DNA from: Hemerocallis citrina
Taxonomy: Eukaryota; Streptophyta; Magnoliopsida; Asparagales; Asphodelaceae
Reading direction: 5' to 3'
Assembly (NCBI GenBank): GCA_017893485.1
Contig: CM030367.1
Coordinates: forward strand, 141,997,089 to 142,061,088
Length of the DNA stretch: 64,000 nucleotides
In this document: positions 12,021 to 24,640 of the stretch, piece after piece
How the letters are laid out: every line of letters begins with the position of its first letter
Position numbering within the stretch: the first letter of the stretch is position 1
Made by a program: the position numbers and the translations under genes
The notes under the pieces: model-generated
Seen by the model: only the letters and a program-made list of their open reading frames with translations
Database searches by the model: none
What the model was told of the DNA's origin: nothing

Positions 12021-12419
12021 ATATCTTAAGCACAAAACATAAAGGAATATTTTTAGAAAATATCCTACAACATTCTACTACTACTACTACTTCTATTTTG
12101 ATCAACACATACACACAATTATCTACTATTACTACTACTTCATTCACAATAAAAATCACCACATACAACTATCTATTACTACTACTACTTTATGGACATA
12201 AACATACTACTACCTTATTAATTACATACATGCTACTACTACTTCATTTATTACATACTACTAATTACATGCATGCTACTACTATTTTATTTATTACATA
12301 CTACTACTTATTATTTAGCATACTACTACTTAGTTGCTTGCTAACCTTATTATCACTAGTGATAAAGAAAAGGTCATTTTCATTTTACTTTACTTTACAA
12401 AAGAAAAGGGTCTTTTTAA

Positions 12420-13045
12420 TTAATTACAACTAGTGGTTAAAATAAAAGAAAGATCCTTTTTAATTAATTACAACTAGTGATTAAAGTAAAAGAAAGATCT
12501 TTTTATTAGTTTCTACAACTAGTGATTAAAAAGAAGAAAGATCTTTTTATTAGTTTCTACAACTAGTGATTAAAAAGAAGAAAAGATCTTTTTATTAGTT
12601 TCTACAACTAGTGTTTAAAAAGAAAGAAGATCTTTTTATTAGTTTCTACCACTAGTGTTTAAAAATAAAAGAAGATCTTCTTAATTTATTAGCTACAACT
12701 AGTGTGTAAAATAAAAGAAGATCTTTTTGATTAATAGCTACAACTAGTGGTTAAGAATAAAAAGAAGATCTTTTTAATTTATTAGCTACAACTAGTGCTT
12801 AAAATAAAAGAAGATCTTTTTGATTAATAGCTACAACTAGTGATTAAGAATAAAAAGAAGATCTTTTTTATTAGGTTACAACTAGTGATTAAGAATATAA
12901 AGAAGATCTTTTTATTAGGTTACAACTAGTGATTAAAAATAAAAGAAAGATCTTTTTAGTTAATTTACAACTAGTGGTTAAATAAAAAGAAGATCTTTTT
13001 ATTAGGTTACAACTAGTGGTTAAAATAAAAAGAAGATCTTTTTAT
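12420..13045 (-). repeat. Tandem array of about 55-60-bp units in LTR A
   Basis: About eleven units, each with an AAGATCTTTTT core and CTACAACTAGTG (ACTAGT palindrome). It lies beyond the portion matched by LTR B in this window, in the spacer between the inverted arms. Confidence 0.75.
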
Positions 13046-14131
13046 TATTACATTAGTTCAATCAAGTCCTACAACCAATCAATGGTTGTATTGTTCAACA
13101 ATATGCCATATGTAAGTTTCTTTAGTCCAATCACATACAAAAACAAACTACAATGCAAAAGCTACGATCTTTATGAGTTAGTAGGTTCTACTACTACCTT
13201 TCCTTTTCATTCAACATCACAACATTCCAAAAAAAGAAACAAAACAAGAAGGTGAGAAGAAGAAGAAGTCAAACACAAACAACAAACAAACAAACAAGGA
13301 AACAAACAAAGGAAGAAATCAAAGTGAAGAAACCCCCACCTTCCCTAACTTGTTGGAAGAACTTGCTAGCTATTTCTTCTCCTTCCCCTAGCTTTCTTTT
13401 TGAACTCTTCTAAGACCTACAACACAAAACTCTCTAGTTAGTTGTTCTCTCTTTCTTTTCCTTTCCTTCTTTCTTTCTTTTGTTTTTTTCTAAAATGAGA
13501 GAAGGAGGTGAATGAGGGGAGTTTTATAAAAGGAGTTGGGAGTGGTAAGTGCACCAAAATGGCACACAATAAACCCCAAGAAGAGTGGCCGGCCAAGCTT
13601 AGGGGAGTAGGGAGGTGAGTTTTAGAGTGGTGAGGTGGAAGGAGGTGTTATGTGAGGGAAGGTTGTTTCTAGAAGGGTTTAGTTCTAATCTTGTGCATAC
13701 AACTCTCTTTTAACCTTCTAATTAAACCCTAATTCTCTAATTGAGTAGCCATGACAAGCATAAGTGTATTGTCCTAAAGTACATACTATATACTAGGTAT
13801 AATATACTAAGTGTCATACAATTATGTGTATGGGTACATGTATGTGTATACAAACAATCTTTTTATAAAATCCTCATAAAATTCCCAAAAATAATTTAAT
13901 TTGGAAAATAATAGTGAAATAAATTTTATTATTACTTCGGAGAGTTGCGTTATCAATTTGATGCGCTTTGGATACGCACCGACCGATAGACGAGCGTAGG
14001 CACTGTTTGTGGGCAACCCAGCGAAAAATCGCCAAAATAGTCCGATTTTGGAGTTAAAATAAAATAATAATAAAATAATAATAAAATAATAATTTATGTG
14101 AGTTAATATCCGTCCGGGATATTACAAAAAT

Positions 14132-17100
14132 AAAGTAGTAGTAGTAGTAAAATGTTGTAGGATTCATGCTAAAATTATCTATCATATTTAGGAATGATAT
14201 ACATGTTGTAGGATTCATGCCAAAATTATCTATCATGTTTAGGAATGACATACATGCTTAGAATATTGTAGGATAAATGCTAAAATTACTTACCATGTTT
14301 AGAAGTATGTATGTATATACTTAGTAATGTTGTATGTTCATACTAGTAGTTATCCATGCTTAGTAAGATATTCATGCTTAGTAGTTATTCATGCTTAATA
14401 AGATTCATGCTTAGATGATAGTAGGAAAGTAGTATACCATGCTAGCTTAATTTGTCTATGCTTAGATGATTGTAGGAAAGTAGTATACCATGCTAGTTTA
14501 ACTTATCTATGCTTAGATGATAGTAGGAAAGTGGTATATCATGCTAGATTAATGCTTACATGCTAGTAGGAAAGTTGTAGGAAAGTTGTATACCATGCTA
14601 ATTTAATTATAGGAAAGTTGTATACCATGCTAATTTAATGGTAGGAAAGTTGTATACCATGTTAGTTTAATTATAGGAAAGTTGTATACCATGCTAGATT
14701 AATTGTATACCATGTTAGTCAAATTGTAGGCAAGTTGTATACCATGCTAGATTAATGGTAGGAAAGTTGTATACCATGTTAGTTTAATTATAGGAAAGTT
14801 GTATACCATGCTAGATAAATTGTAGGAAAGTTGTATACCATGTTAGTTTAATTGTAGGAAAGTTGTATACTATGCTTAGATAGTTGTAGGAAAGTGGTAT
14901 ATCATGCTAGATTAATTTATCCATGCTTACATGCTTATAGGAAAGTTATATACCATGCTGGATCAAATAAATATTCATGCTTACATGATATCCATGCTTA
15001 GATAAGTATATGTTCATGCTATGTTAGTAGATGATCATGCTTAATCATTATTCATGCTAAGTTAGTAGATGTCATGTTAATTATTGTTTATGTTAAGTTA
15101 GTAGATGACCATGCTAATGATTGTTTATGTTAAATTAGTAGATGTCATGCTAATTATTGTCTATGTTAAGTTAGTAGATGACCATGCTAATGATTGTTTA
15201 TGTTAAGTTAGTAGATGACAATGCTAATGATTGGTTATGTTAAGTTAGTAGATGATCATGCTTAGATGATATCTATGCTTAAATAGTGTATGTTCATGCC
15301 TAAATATTGTTCAAGATCGAGCTAGAAGATACTCATGTTTAACAAATACCATGTTAGATTAAGGTAGGGATTAATCTACCATGCTTAGAATGTGTAGGAG
15401 TTATAATTCATGCTTGAATATTGTAGGAGTTACAATTCATGCTTGGGTTGTGATGATTAATCATGTTAAGTAATGAAGATCCATGTGTAAGGTGGTAGTA
15501 GAGATACATACTCTAAAGTAGTAGGCATTCACGCTCAAGTTGTAACTTATACTTGACTATAGTAAACTTCATGTTTAGACCATAGTGATTATTCATGCTT
15601 AAGCTTGATATAAGCACATGCTTAAATCATATTCGTACTTAGGAGTATTGTGGTGAGTGGTTATGTTATGTACCATAATTAGATTGTCGTAGGTAGATAC
15701 TTGCAATCGTATGCCATGCTTAAAGTGCTATAGGTTAAGCAATAAGGAAAGAATCATGTCATAATTATAATGACAACTACCTTGTTGTAGCTAATGTTAG
15801 TAGGGAGTCCATACATGCTTGAAGAAATACATTGTAGCATCCTAGTGGAATATTGAACGAACGTAGGTTCTATGTTGTTCTAGTTCGTTTTGAAAGGAAA
15901 CCGTGAGTTCTAATGTGTGAGGTTCAAATTAGAGTTAGACCCTATCATGGGGAAATTCCTCATCCATAGGAGTAATAAGGATTTGGGAGACCACTAGTAA
16001 TAGTTAGTTTGATAAAGATTGTTATGTCGCCTTCGGTTTTTCATTGGTAGAATACCGTTCATAGACTATTAGTAGATTCTTCTGTTGCTTCTAATAATAG
16101 AAGATCAAGTTTGCTAGTAAGCACGTTTGGTTGCTTCTAGGATTGATTACCTGTATGGTCGTTTGCATATGGTTGTACTCATACGTGGCTCGACTGGCCC
16201 GTATGTAGCTGTGGGTCTCATACGTAGTTTATTTGGCTCGTATGTAGGTTGTTGTCTCGTACGCGGCTCGACCGTCCCGTGCGTAGCTGTTGGTCTCATA
16301 CGCGGCTTATTTGGCTGGTATGTACGTTGTTATCTCCTACGAGGCCCGCCTGGCTCGTAGGTAGCTATTGTTTCATACGTAGCTTATTAGCTCGTATGTG
16401 GTTGTTACTCGTGTATAGCTTGTTAGCTAGTACACTGTTCGTTGTGCTCGTCTAGGGTGATATTACCACCCTAGGGGCTATCAACCATCAAGACATATGT
16501 TTTCTACCCTAAGGAACTGTGGAGGAGTCACTCCTTGTGTACCGTCGAATCTTAACCAGTGTAGGTTGATCGAGGACCAGAGTATAGACGGAATCCAAGT
16601 TTAGGGTAGCGGCATGCATGTATGTTCGCACAGCCGAGGTCTTGGATCGATGGACCAGGAACCGGATCCCGAAGGGTTCTGGTAAGTCTAGGTTGAGTAG
16701 CCTAGTAGAGTTGTCTTGCAAAGTCTACTTTAAAGGCCTAGCATGTTGTGTTTATAATATTGTCATTCCTAGGATTGTTCGAGTCAGGGACATCATTAGG
16801 ATAGTGACTTATAAAGATCATTTTACTTAAACCCTTTTGCCGGGAGAGAGGAGTCGGTTGTAGGGGGCCCCTTACAACTAACTCGTCCCCTGAGGCAGAT
16901 CATAGGTGGTGTATTGGGTTGCGCCTTCCTGTCAAAGGGATACGTACAGTGCTGTCTCACAAGTTGGGAGCACGGGTTGCGTATCTCGCGCTATTAATTC
17001 CTGAAGTACCGTGGCTTGGGGTGCCACAGGATGTATTAGGCAGTCCTGCGCTTGCGAGACCCCAGGGGTGCCACAGGGTAGGCTTCGCGCTACCCTGCGC

Positions 17101-17916
17101 TTGCGAGACCCTATGATTTTGGTTTTTGAATTGACCCCCGATACACTGGGTTCGTCTAGTTTTGAGTGAGGTCCGGTTAGCCGGGTAGCAGTGGCGAACA
17201 TAGACACCACTGGCGGACTGCATTAGTGGGACTTGACCACGCCTGCAACCTCATCAGCCACGTGTAGGTGTCAGGAACAGGTTGTGTACAATTAGAATTC
17301 ATAATGCGGGTTCAAATCCCTATATATGGAGAAACGACTTGAGATGGGGTCGCATGTAGTATGGGCTGCATGTTGCTTCGGAGACTCGCTGACATTAGAA
17401 TAGGAAGCATCCTAGTTCTATTTAAATATCGCATTAGAGTCTAGTCATAGCACTCACGAACACTTAAACTACACCAACACCATTGCCATGTTTTGTATGT
17501 TGTTTGGGAGATTCGCTGCTTTGATATCAGCCTTTAAGCGTCAGTGAATACTGACGTCCCCACTTCCATAGGTACTGGATCGCCGAAGTACAAGGACGAG
17601 ATTCAGGAGGACTCAAGGCAAGGAAAGCAAGGAGTCAATGTCGTATTTAGTTCCGCTGTAAAATGTGTGTTGATCATCTATTAGTTGGAAAGTACTCTGA
17701 TGTAAGATGTTGAAGGCTGTAATACTTGGAAATGTAAAGGTAACATTGTAACTCTATTGTAATGTATTGCAGTTGTATAATGTTCAGACTTGTAATGTAT
17801 TGAGTGTTGAATAAAAAGTTTTAAATTCTCCTGTTTTTCTGTGTATTGTGACTAATTGAAGAAAAGGTCTTGGCTCGTGTCTCGGTTTTCCCAGTATTGG
17901 AAATCGGGGCGCTACA
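14132..17916 (+). mobile_element. Right part of LTR B, same family as LTR A in opposite orientation
   Basis: It ends GGGGCGCTACA at 17916 with an AATAAA-type signal about 100 bp earlier, and is the approximate reverse complement of 8187 to about 12099. It starts after the AAAAT duplication (14127-14131) as the continuation of 7897-8186. The next bases, CTTGG at 17917-17921, are repeat-array sequence and not a PBS, so LTR B is a 3' or solo LTR that landed in the array. Its own 5' end lies beyond the copia element, left of the window. No gene. Confidence 0.8.
14560..15260 (+). repeat. Degenerate tandem repeats in LTR B
   Basis: 14560-14950 has roughly 37-40-bp units with GTAGGAAAGTTGTATACCAT and GCTAGTTTAAT. 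15010-15260 has similar-length units with TTAGTAGATGATCATGC. These look like diverged counterparts of AT-rich parts of LTR A. Confidence 0.6.
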
Positions 17917-20900
17917 CTTGGCTTGTAAAGGCTACCCCTGTGCTCGAGATAGCTGTCGAGCGTCGAGGCTCAGGGAGTCGGCAAGCAGAGGCGAGCCCAA
18001 GAGACTTGGCTTGTGAAGGCTACCCCTATGCTCGAGATCTAGTACGAGCGTCGAGGCTTAGGGGGTTAACAAGGAGAGGCGAGCCCAAAGGGCTTGCCTT
18101 GTGAAGGCTACCCCTGTGCTCGAGATAGCTGTCGAGCACCGAGGCTCAGGGGGTCAGCAAGGAAAGGTAAGCCCAAGAGACTAGGCTTGTGAAGGCTACC
18201 CCTGTGCTCGAGATAGCTATCGAGCGTCGAGGCCCAGGGGCTAGCAAGGAGAGGCAATCCCAAGAGACTTGTCTTGTGAAGGCTGCCCCTGTGCTCGAGA
18301 TAGCTGTCGAGCATCGAGGCTCAGGGGGTCGGCAAGGAGAGGCAAGCTTAAGAGACTTGTCTTGTGAAGGCTACCCCTGTGCTTGAGATAGCTGTCGAGC
18401 ATCGAGGCTCAGGGGGTCGGTAAGGAGAGGCGAGCCTAAGTGACTAGGCTTGTGAAGGCTATCCTTGTGCTCGAGATAGCTGTCGAGCATTGAGGCTCAA
18501 GGGGTCGGCAAGTAAAGGCGAGCCCATGAGACTTGGCATGTGAAGGCTACCCCCGTGCTCGAGATAGCTGTCGAGCGTTGAGGCTCAGGGGGGTCGGTAG
18601 GCGAAGGCAAGCCCAAGAGACATGGTTTGTGAAAGCTACACCTATGCTCGAGGTAGCTGTCGAGCGTCGAGGCTTAGGGGGTCGGCAAGGAGAGGCGAAC
18701 CCAAAGGGCTTGGCTTGTGAAAGCTACGTCTGTGCTTGAGATAGCTATCGAGCATCGAGGCTTAGAAGGTCGGCAAGGAGAGGTGAGCCCAAGAGATTTG
18801 ATTTGTGAAAGCTACCCATGTGCTCGAGATAGTTGTCGAGCATCGAGGCTTAGGGGGTCGGCAAGGAGAGGCGAGCCCAAAAGACTTGGCTTCTGAAATC
18901 TACCCCTGTGCTTGAGATAGCTGTCGAGCATCGAGGCTCACGGGGGTCAGCAGGCAGAGGCGAGCCAGGAGACTTGGCATGTGAAAGCTACCCCTGTGCT
19001 CGAGATAGCTGTCGAGCATTGAGGCTTAGGGGTTCAGCATGGAGAGGCGATCCCAAATCAAGAGACTTGGCTTGTGAAAGCTACCCTTGTGCTCGAGATA
19101 GCTGTCGAGCATCGAGGCTCGAGGGGGTCGGCTGGCAGAGGCGAGCCCAAATCAAGACTTGGCTTGTGAAAGCTACCCCTGTGCTCGAGATAAATGTCGA
19201 GCGTCGAGGCTCAGGTGGGTCGGTAGGCAGAGGAGAGCCCAGGAAACTTGGCTTGTGAAAGCTACCCCTGTGCTTGAGATAGCTATCGAGCATCGAGGCT
19301 TAGGAGGTCGGCAAGGAAAGGCAAGCCCAAATCAAGTAAATTGACTTGTGAAAGGTACCTCATTGCTCGAGATAGCTGTCGAGCGTCGAGGCTCAGAGGG
19401 TCGGCAAGGAGAGGCGACCCAAGAGACTTGGCTTGGGAAGGCTACCCCTGTGCTCAAGATAGCTGTCGAGCATCGAGGCTTAGGGGTCGGCAAAGAGAGG
19501 CGAGCCCAAGAGACTTTGCTTGTGAAGGCTACCCTTGTGCTCGAGATAGCTGTTGAGCATCGATGCTCAGGGGGTCAGTAAGGAGAGGCGAGCTCAATAG
19601 ACTTGGTTTGTAAAGGCTATCCCTGTGCTCGAGATAGCTATCGAGTGTCGAAGCTCAGGGGGTCGGCAAGGAGAGGCGAGCCTAAGAGACTTGGCTTGTG
19701 AAGGCTACCCTTGTGCTCGAGATAGTTATCGAGCATTGAGCCTCAGGGGGTTGGCAAGTAGAGGAGAGCCCATGAGACGGCTTGTGAAGGCTACCCCCAT
19801 GTTCGAGATAGTTGTCGAGCGTCAAGGCTCAGGAGGGTCGGTAGGCAAAGGCGAGCCCAAGAGACTTGGGTTGTGAAAGCTACCCCTATGCTCGAGGTAG
19901 CTGTCGAGTGTCAAGGCTTAGGGGGTCCGCAAGGAGAGGCGAACCCAAGGGGCTTGGCTTGTGAAAGCTACCCCTGTGCTCGAGATAGCTGTCGAGCGTC
20001 GAGGCTTAGGGGGTCGGCAAGGAGAGGCGAGCCCAAGAGACTTTGGTTGTAAAAGCTACCCCCGTGCTCGAGATAGCTGTCGAGCATCGAGGCTTAGTAG
20101 GTTGGCAAGGAGAGGCGAACCCAATAGACTTGGTTTGTGAAAGCTACCCCTGCGCTCGAGATAGCTGTCGAGCATCGAAGCTCAGGGGGGTCGGCAGGCG
20201 AAGGCGAGCCCAGGAGACTTCGCTTGTGAAAGCTACTCTTGTGCTCGAGATGGCTGTCGAGCATCAAGGCTTAGGGGGTCGGCAAGGAGAGGCGAGCCCA
20301 AATCAAGAGACTTGGCTTATGAATGCTACCCTTGTGCTTGAGATAGCTGTCGAGCATCGAGGCTCAGGAGGAGTTGGCAGGCGGAGGCAGGCCCAAATCA
20401 TGACTTGGCTTGTGAAAGCTACCCCTGTGCTCGAGATAGATGTAGAGCATTGAGGCTCAGGGGGTCGACAGGCGGAGGAGAGCCCAGGAGACTTTGCTTG
20501 TGAAAGCTACCCCTGTGCTCGAGATAGCTATTGAGCATCGAGGCTTAGGGTGTCGGCAAGGAGAGGTAAGCCCAAATCAAAAAACTTGGCTTGTGAAAGC
20601 TACCCCTGTGCTCGAGATAGCTGTCGAGCATCGAGGCTCGGGGGGGGGGGGGTCGGCAAGCGGAGGCGAGCCCAAATCAATACTTGGCTTTTGAAAGCTA
20701 TCACTGTGCTCGAGATAGCTGTCGAATGTCGAGGCTCAGGGGGGTTGGTAGGCAGAGGTGAGCCCAGGAGACTTGGCTTGTGAAAGCTACCTCTGTGCTC
20801 TACAAAGCTGTCTAGCGTCGAGGCTTAGGGGGGTCTGCAAGCAGAGGCGAGCCCAAATAAAGAGATTTGGCTTGTGAAAGCTACCCCTGTGCTCGAGATA

Positions 20901-21370
20901 GCTGTCGAGCGTCGAGGCTTAGGGGGGTCGGCAAGGAGAGGCGAGCCCAAAAGACTTGGCTTGTGAAAGCTAACCCTGTGCTCGAGATAGCTGTCGAGCA
21001 TTGAGGCTTAGGGGTCGGCAAGGAGAGGCGAGCCCAAGAGACTTGGCTTGTGAAAGCTATCCCTGTGCTCGAGATAACTGCCGAGCATCGAGGCTTAGGG
21101 GGTCGGCAAGGAGAAGCGTGCCCAAGGGGCTTGGCTCGTGAAAGCTACCCCTATGCTTGAGATAGCTGTCGAGCGTCGAGGCTTAGGGGGGTCGGCAGGC
21201 GGAGGTGAGCCCAAATCAAGAGATTTGGCTTGTGAAAGCTACCCCTTTGTTCGAGATAGCTGTCAAGCATCGAGGCTCAGGGGGTCGGCAAGGAGGGGCG
21301 AGCCCAAGAGACTTGGCTTGTGAAAGCTACTCCTGTGCTCGAGATAGCTGTCGAGCATCGAGGCTTTTGT
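17917..21370 (+). repeat. Tandem array of about 39 units of 85-97 bp with a hairpin in most units
   Basis: Each unit carries TTGGCTTGTGAAGGCTACCC, then TGTGCTCGAGATAGCTGTCG, then GAGGCTCAGGGGGTCGGCAA and GGAGAGGCGAGCCCAAG. TGCTCGA and TCGAGCA form a 7-bp inverted repeat around the 8-base loop GATAGCTG. Length variation comes from insertions such as AATCA after GCCCAA and G-run changes (a G run near 20640). The array is bounded by LTR B on the left and by the promoter and leader of the accessory gene on the right. By analogy with 45.6-46.8 kb it belongs to the 3' region of a minus-strand Tat-like element. The many short open frames are repeat translations. Confidence 0.9.
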
Positions 21371-21499
21371 GGTCGGCTTGGAGATTCCCGTAGCGGTCAC
21401 AGGAACCATTTTTGGGAGAATCAGGAGTCACGGTAACTATTTTTACGAGAATCGAGAAGCTACAGGAGCCGCTTTTGCGAGAATCGAGGAGTTTCAATC

Positions 21500-21653
21500 T
21501 TCTATAAGCGCATCCCACTCCCTCCTTCTCATTTCTCACTTTCACTCTTTCTCTTTAGAATCCAGAGCTTCTCTCTCTAGAAGTTTTCCGTCACTGTCGA
21601 CGAGCTTTCCGGTGACCTTTCGTTAAGCTTCACTCAGGTTAGTACTTTTTAAT
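21500..21653 (+). promoter_or_regulatory. TATA box and CT-rich leader of the accessory gene
   Basis: CTATAAGC at about 21502 is followed by TCATTTCTCACTTTCACTCT and CTCTCT runs before the ATG at 21654. A very similar TATA plus TCATTTCTCACTTTCACTTT leader precedes the antisense gene at 45.8 kb, so the element appears conserved between two diverged copies. Confidence 0.6.
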
Positions 21654-23879
21654 ATGTCTAGGGCTCAGTCCAGCTCCTTCGCCTCAACCCCCGGCAGTGG
21701 TACATACCAGTTTGTCAAACTCTTCGACTTCTTGGGATACGGAAGAGGAAGTGCTGGCCGTGCTGTCGTTGCGCACCCGCAAGCCGTTTGTGGTTGAGAG
21801 CAGCGACTCGAAGGAAGACGAGCCTCCCGTCGACGAGAATGAGGAGGAAGAATCTCCCGGGGGCGAGAGCCGCTGAGGGTGCCTAGGCGAAGGGTGAACA
21901 GGCCGATGGAATGGGCTCCTCGTCGAGGGCCTCCATCCTCGAGCTGCTATCGACTCCGTCACCTGAGAAGGCTCCTAAGATGCGGAAGAAGAAGATGAAG
22001 TGGACAATGCCCAGTAGTCCGGATAAGGCGATAGCCCCCCAGAATCTAGAAGTCCCGTTCTTGCCTTAGCCGCGATTGGTTAGGAAGTACCCGAATGATA
22101 TCGAGGACTTGGTTCATTACGGGATACAGCCCTCCTCGCCGAGTCGGGTGAAGATCAAGATGGATGGTACCCCCTTGATTTTGAAAGGGGAGGACTTGTC
22201 TTTGATCTGCGCGAACTACTTCATTGGGAGGGAGTTCGAGTTGATGGTCTCCAGTGTCGGCCTCAGACCTACTAACCCTCTGGTGCCCTGGTACTGCGTC
22301 TTCCCTATGGATGCGTTCTCCTCGGGGCTGAGGCTGCCCATCCATCCCTTTATCCGCGACATTCTGAATTAGTCCTCGCTATGTCCGATGCAGTTTGGGC
22401 CGAACTCGTGGAAGCAGATGGTGAGCTTCGTCCTGTTGTGCGAAGAGAGGAGGGTGTCGCTGAGGCTGAATATTTTTCGAGCTATGCTGAGAGTCAGCTC
22501 GTCTGGGGAGTTCGAGGGGATTTATTACGTATCGCCTCGGAGCGGGGGTAAGGTCGTGCACGGCCACCTCGACTCGATAAAGGAATGGAAGAAGAAATAC
22601 TTCGTCCCCCGGAGCGACGAGCCATGGGAGATCCTGACAAGGTGGAACTTCTACAAGCCCAATTTCAAGGGTCCCAAGAAGGGTAATCTTTCGGCCGAGG
22701 AGTGGGCCTTCATGGAGCGTCTTCGTAAGAACCACAGTATAAGTTGGCCGAGGTGACAGAGAGTCATATGGCTCGCGTTGGACTGAGCCCCACTCCGTCT
22801 CGTATATTTTTTGTTTGTTTTTTCTTTTAGTAATCCTCTTTTGTGCTCATCGCTTTTTAATGGAATTTTCTGCAGAGATGGACCCCGTGGCGATCAAGGA
22901 GAGGAGGCTCACCCTGAAGATGCAGAAGGTAGAGCAATCCGATAAGGGGAAGCAGTCGGGGGCCCTTCCAGAGCGGCTTTCGAGACCCAGCTTGAGCTGA
23001 AGGCAAAGAGGACGAAGACCAGTCAGTCAAGGGAGATCGCTCTCATGCCGAGCTCCTAAGCCTCGAAGGTGTCGGAGGTCGTGCAAGGGGGATCCCCCTC
23101 TCCGTGCCGATGCCAAAACCATGGTTGGGGAAGAAGGGCTCCAGCCTTGGGCCCCAGACTGGTCCATTCAAAAGGGGGATACCCTGACCAAGGGTCCGAT
23201 TGCCATGGAGTTTGTGGAAAAGATGGCCACACCTCGGGATCGGCAGAGCATGGGTGCTGACACCCTCGAGTCGGCCTACATAAGGTGGGCTCAGGCGAGC
23301 GTGCAGGTAAATTTGGAGGCTTTGTATCTCTGTCTTTATACATTTTTTCTTCATGATTTTATTAATACTCAAGTGTTTTTAACTCGACTGTAGGCTTGCC
23401 TGTCCGGCAACCAGGTGATGCGGATCCACGACCTGGAGCTGAAGTACGAGCGGAGCCAGAACAACCACTTTAAATGAGAGATAATGGACCTGAAGACCGC
23501 TCTGGACTCCTCAATGAAGCGAGAGTAGGCCCTGAAGGCCAATATAGCCTCGATGGCCGACGACGGGCTGAGGAAGGAGGTAGCGCTGAGGAAGGAGTTT
23601 GATATGCAGAAGGGGTTGCTGACCTTGAAGGCCCAGGATATGGTCATCGAGGCCCAGAACGAGGTGTACAACAAGGCGCTGAGTCATATCAAGCACTTCT
23701 ATCCGACCTTGGATCTGACGGACTTTGACTTTGACACGGTGATCGACGAGCAGCCGAAGACCCCCAGGGGCGATGCACTAGTCGAAGGGGAAGGCGGAGC
23801 TGGAGGGGCCAGCACCGAGCCGGTTGTCGACCCCGTGGCCGCTGCTGGACTCGAGAGAGAGGTTGGCCCCACACCGTAG
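21654..23879 (+). pseudogene. Tat-associated accessory gene (Transposase_28-like), decayed copy
   Basis: From ATG 21654 (MSRAQSSSFAST) the frame shifts near 21690 into an acidic stretch (VVESSDSKEDEPPVDENEEE). A conserved domain follows at 22076-22756: RKYPNDIEDLVHYGI, CVFPMDAFSSGLRLPIHPFI, YYVSPRSGGKVVHGHLDSIK, EWKKKYFVP. An in-frame TAG near 22370 interrupts it. Introns appear at about 22799-22876 (GTATATTTTT to TTCTGCAG) and 23306-23393 (GTAAATTTGG to GACTGTAG). The last part is helical (LKAQDMVIEAQNEVYNKALS) and acidic and stops at 23877. It matches in order the minus-strand gene at 45.6-43.2 kb. The domain resembles the 'putative gypsy type transposon' family (Transposase_28). The function is unknown. 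Confidence 0.7.
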
Positions 23880-24065
23880 TTGTTTTCTTTTTTCTTTTCT
23901 TTTATTTTTGACAATGTATTTGCCGAAGGCGGACTGGACACCATGGTATTTTATAAAAGTTTTCTAATTTATGACAAAGAATTTTTGGTTGGTCAAGTGT
24001 TTTGACTTCGACTTTTTGCCTGTCCGACCCTTTTCGACTTGTGTAATTTTTCGACATTGTAAGTT

Positions 24066-24640
24066 GTGAATTTATGGCCTCGGAATGATCTTTTGTTTCG
24101 CTTCCTCGAGTCTGATCCTCGACTATCCGAGGTGACGTGGCTTCGGAGCAAGATCAGGGTATTGGAGTCCACTCTCGAAAGATATCAGAAGGAAGCTTGC
24201 AATCATGACGCCGCTTTCCACTACTTCCGAAACAAGTCAAAGGAGCTGAGCATGGAAGTGGCTTAATTGAAGAAGGCGATAGTCATCCATGACCTCGGAA
24301 GCATGGGCCTAGGATTTTCCATGTCAAGTACCTCGGTTCAAAGGCCTACCTCGGAGTCGCTCCTTTGTGATGTCATCGTGGAGAAAGAGATCAAGATTTA
24401 GATTTACAAGATGATGTTGGGGATGTCGGTCTCTTCGGGGGGTGGGCGCTCCTCGGGCCACGAACCATCTCCGATCCAGCGGTTGGAATATGTGAGGCCG
24501 GGCGATGCCCAAAGCTCTGTGGCCAGCGTGTCTACCTTGATGCTCCTAAGGATTCTACGGAGCAGGCCGTGGAGCCAAGCTGGTCGGCGGGGTTTGAGTT
24601 AGCCCTTGCTAGTTTGGAGGGGCTATGAGGATAGTTTAGG
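24066..24640 (+). pseudogene. Fragment of a second accessory ORF with coiled coil
   Basis: SEVTWLRSKIRVLESTLERY and AAFHYFRNKSKELSMEVA read in frame, then meet stops (about 24264 and 24400). Similarity in place and motif (EV-x-x-LRS) to the ORF at 42964-42122 suggests the same second module, lying 3' of the first in both elements. An AATAAA-like signal near 24702 could serve as the transcript end. Confidence 0.5.

Larger units (their letters stand above)
8187..14126 (-). mobile_element. Solo LTR A (5,940 bp), inserted in LTR B
   Basis: On the plus strand it runs from TGTAGCGCCCCGATTTCC to CCGGGATATTACA and is flanked by identical AAAAT at 8182-8186 and 14127-14131. On the minus strand it therefore starts TGTAATATCCCGGACGG and ends GGGGCGCTACA. 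That polarity is supported by a TATA box (TTTTATAAAA, 13523-13532), an AATAAA-type signal close to the 8187 end, and similarity of that end to the 3' end of the Tekay LTR at 31195. No PBS or coding region is attached, so it is a solo LTR left by LTR-LTR recombination. Positions 8187 to about 12099 are the inverted counterpart of 14132-17916. It has three internal tandem arrays and no convincing gene. Confidence 0.85.

Noticed and set aside
9924..16360. Similar 77-aa ORFs at 9924-10157 and 16127-16360 as a duplicated gene
   Set aside because: They arise from the same short tandem repeat in the inverted arms of LTR A and LTR B.
8718..17320. tRNA B-box-like GGGTTCAAATCCC motifs at 8718-8730 and 8968-8980 (minus strand) and 17308-17320 (plus strand)
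   Set aside because: No A box at the right distance and no cloverleaf; they lie in conserved LTR sequence and are copies of each other.
17917..21370. Many 60-136-codon open frames on both strands
   Set aside because: All are translations of the 88-bp array in shifting frames, with no domain or start context.
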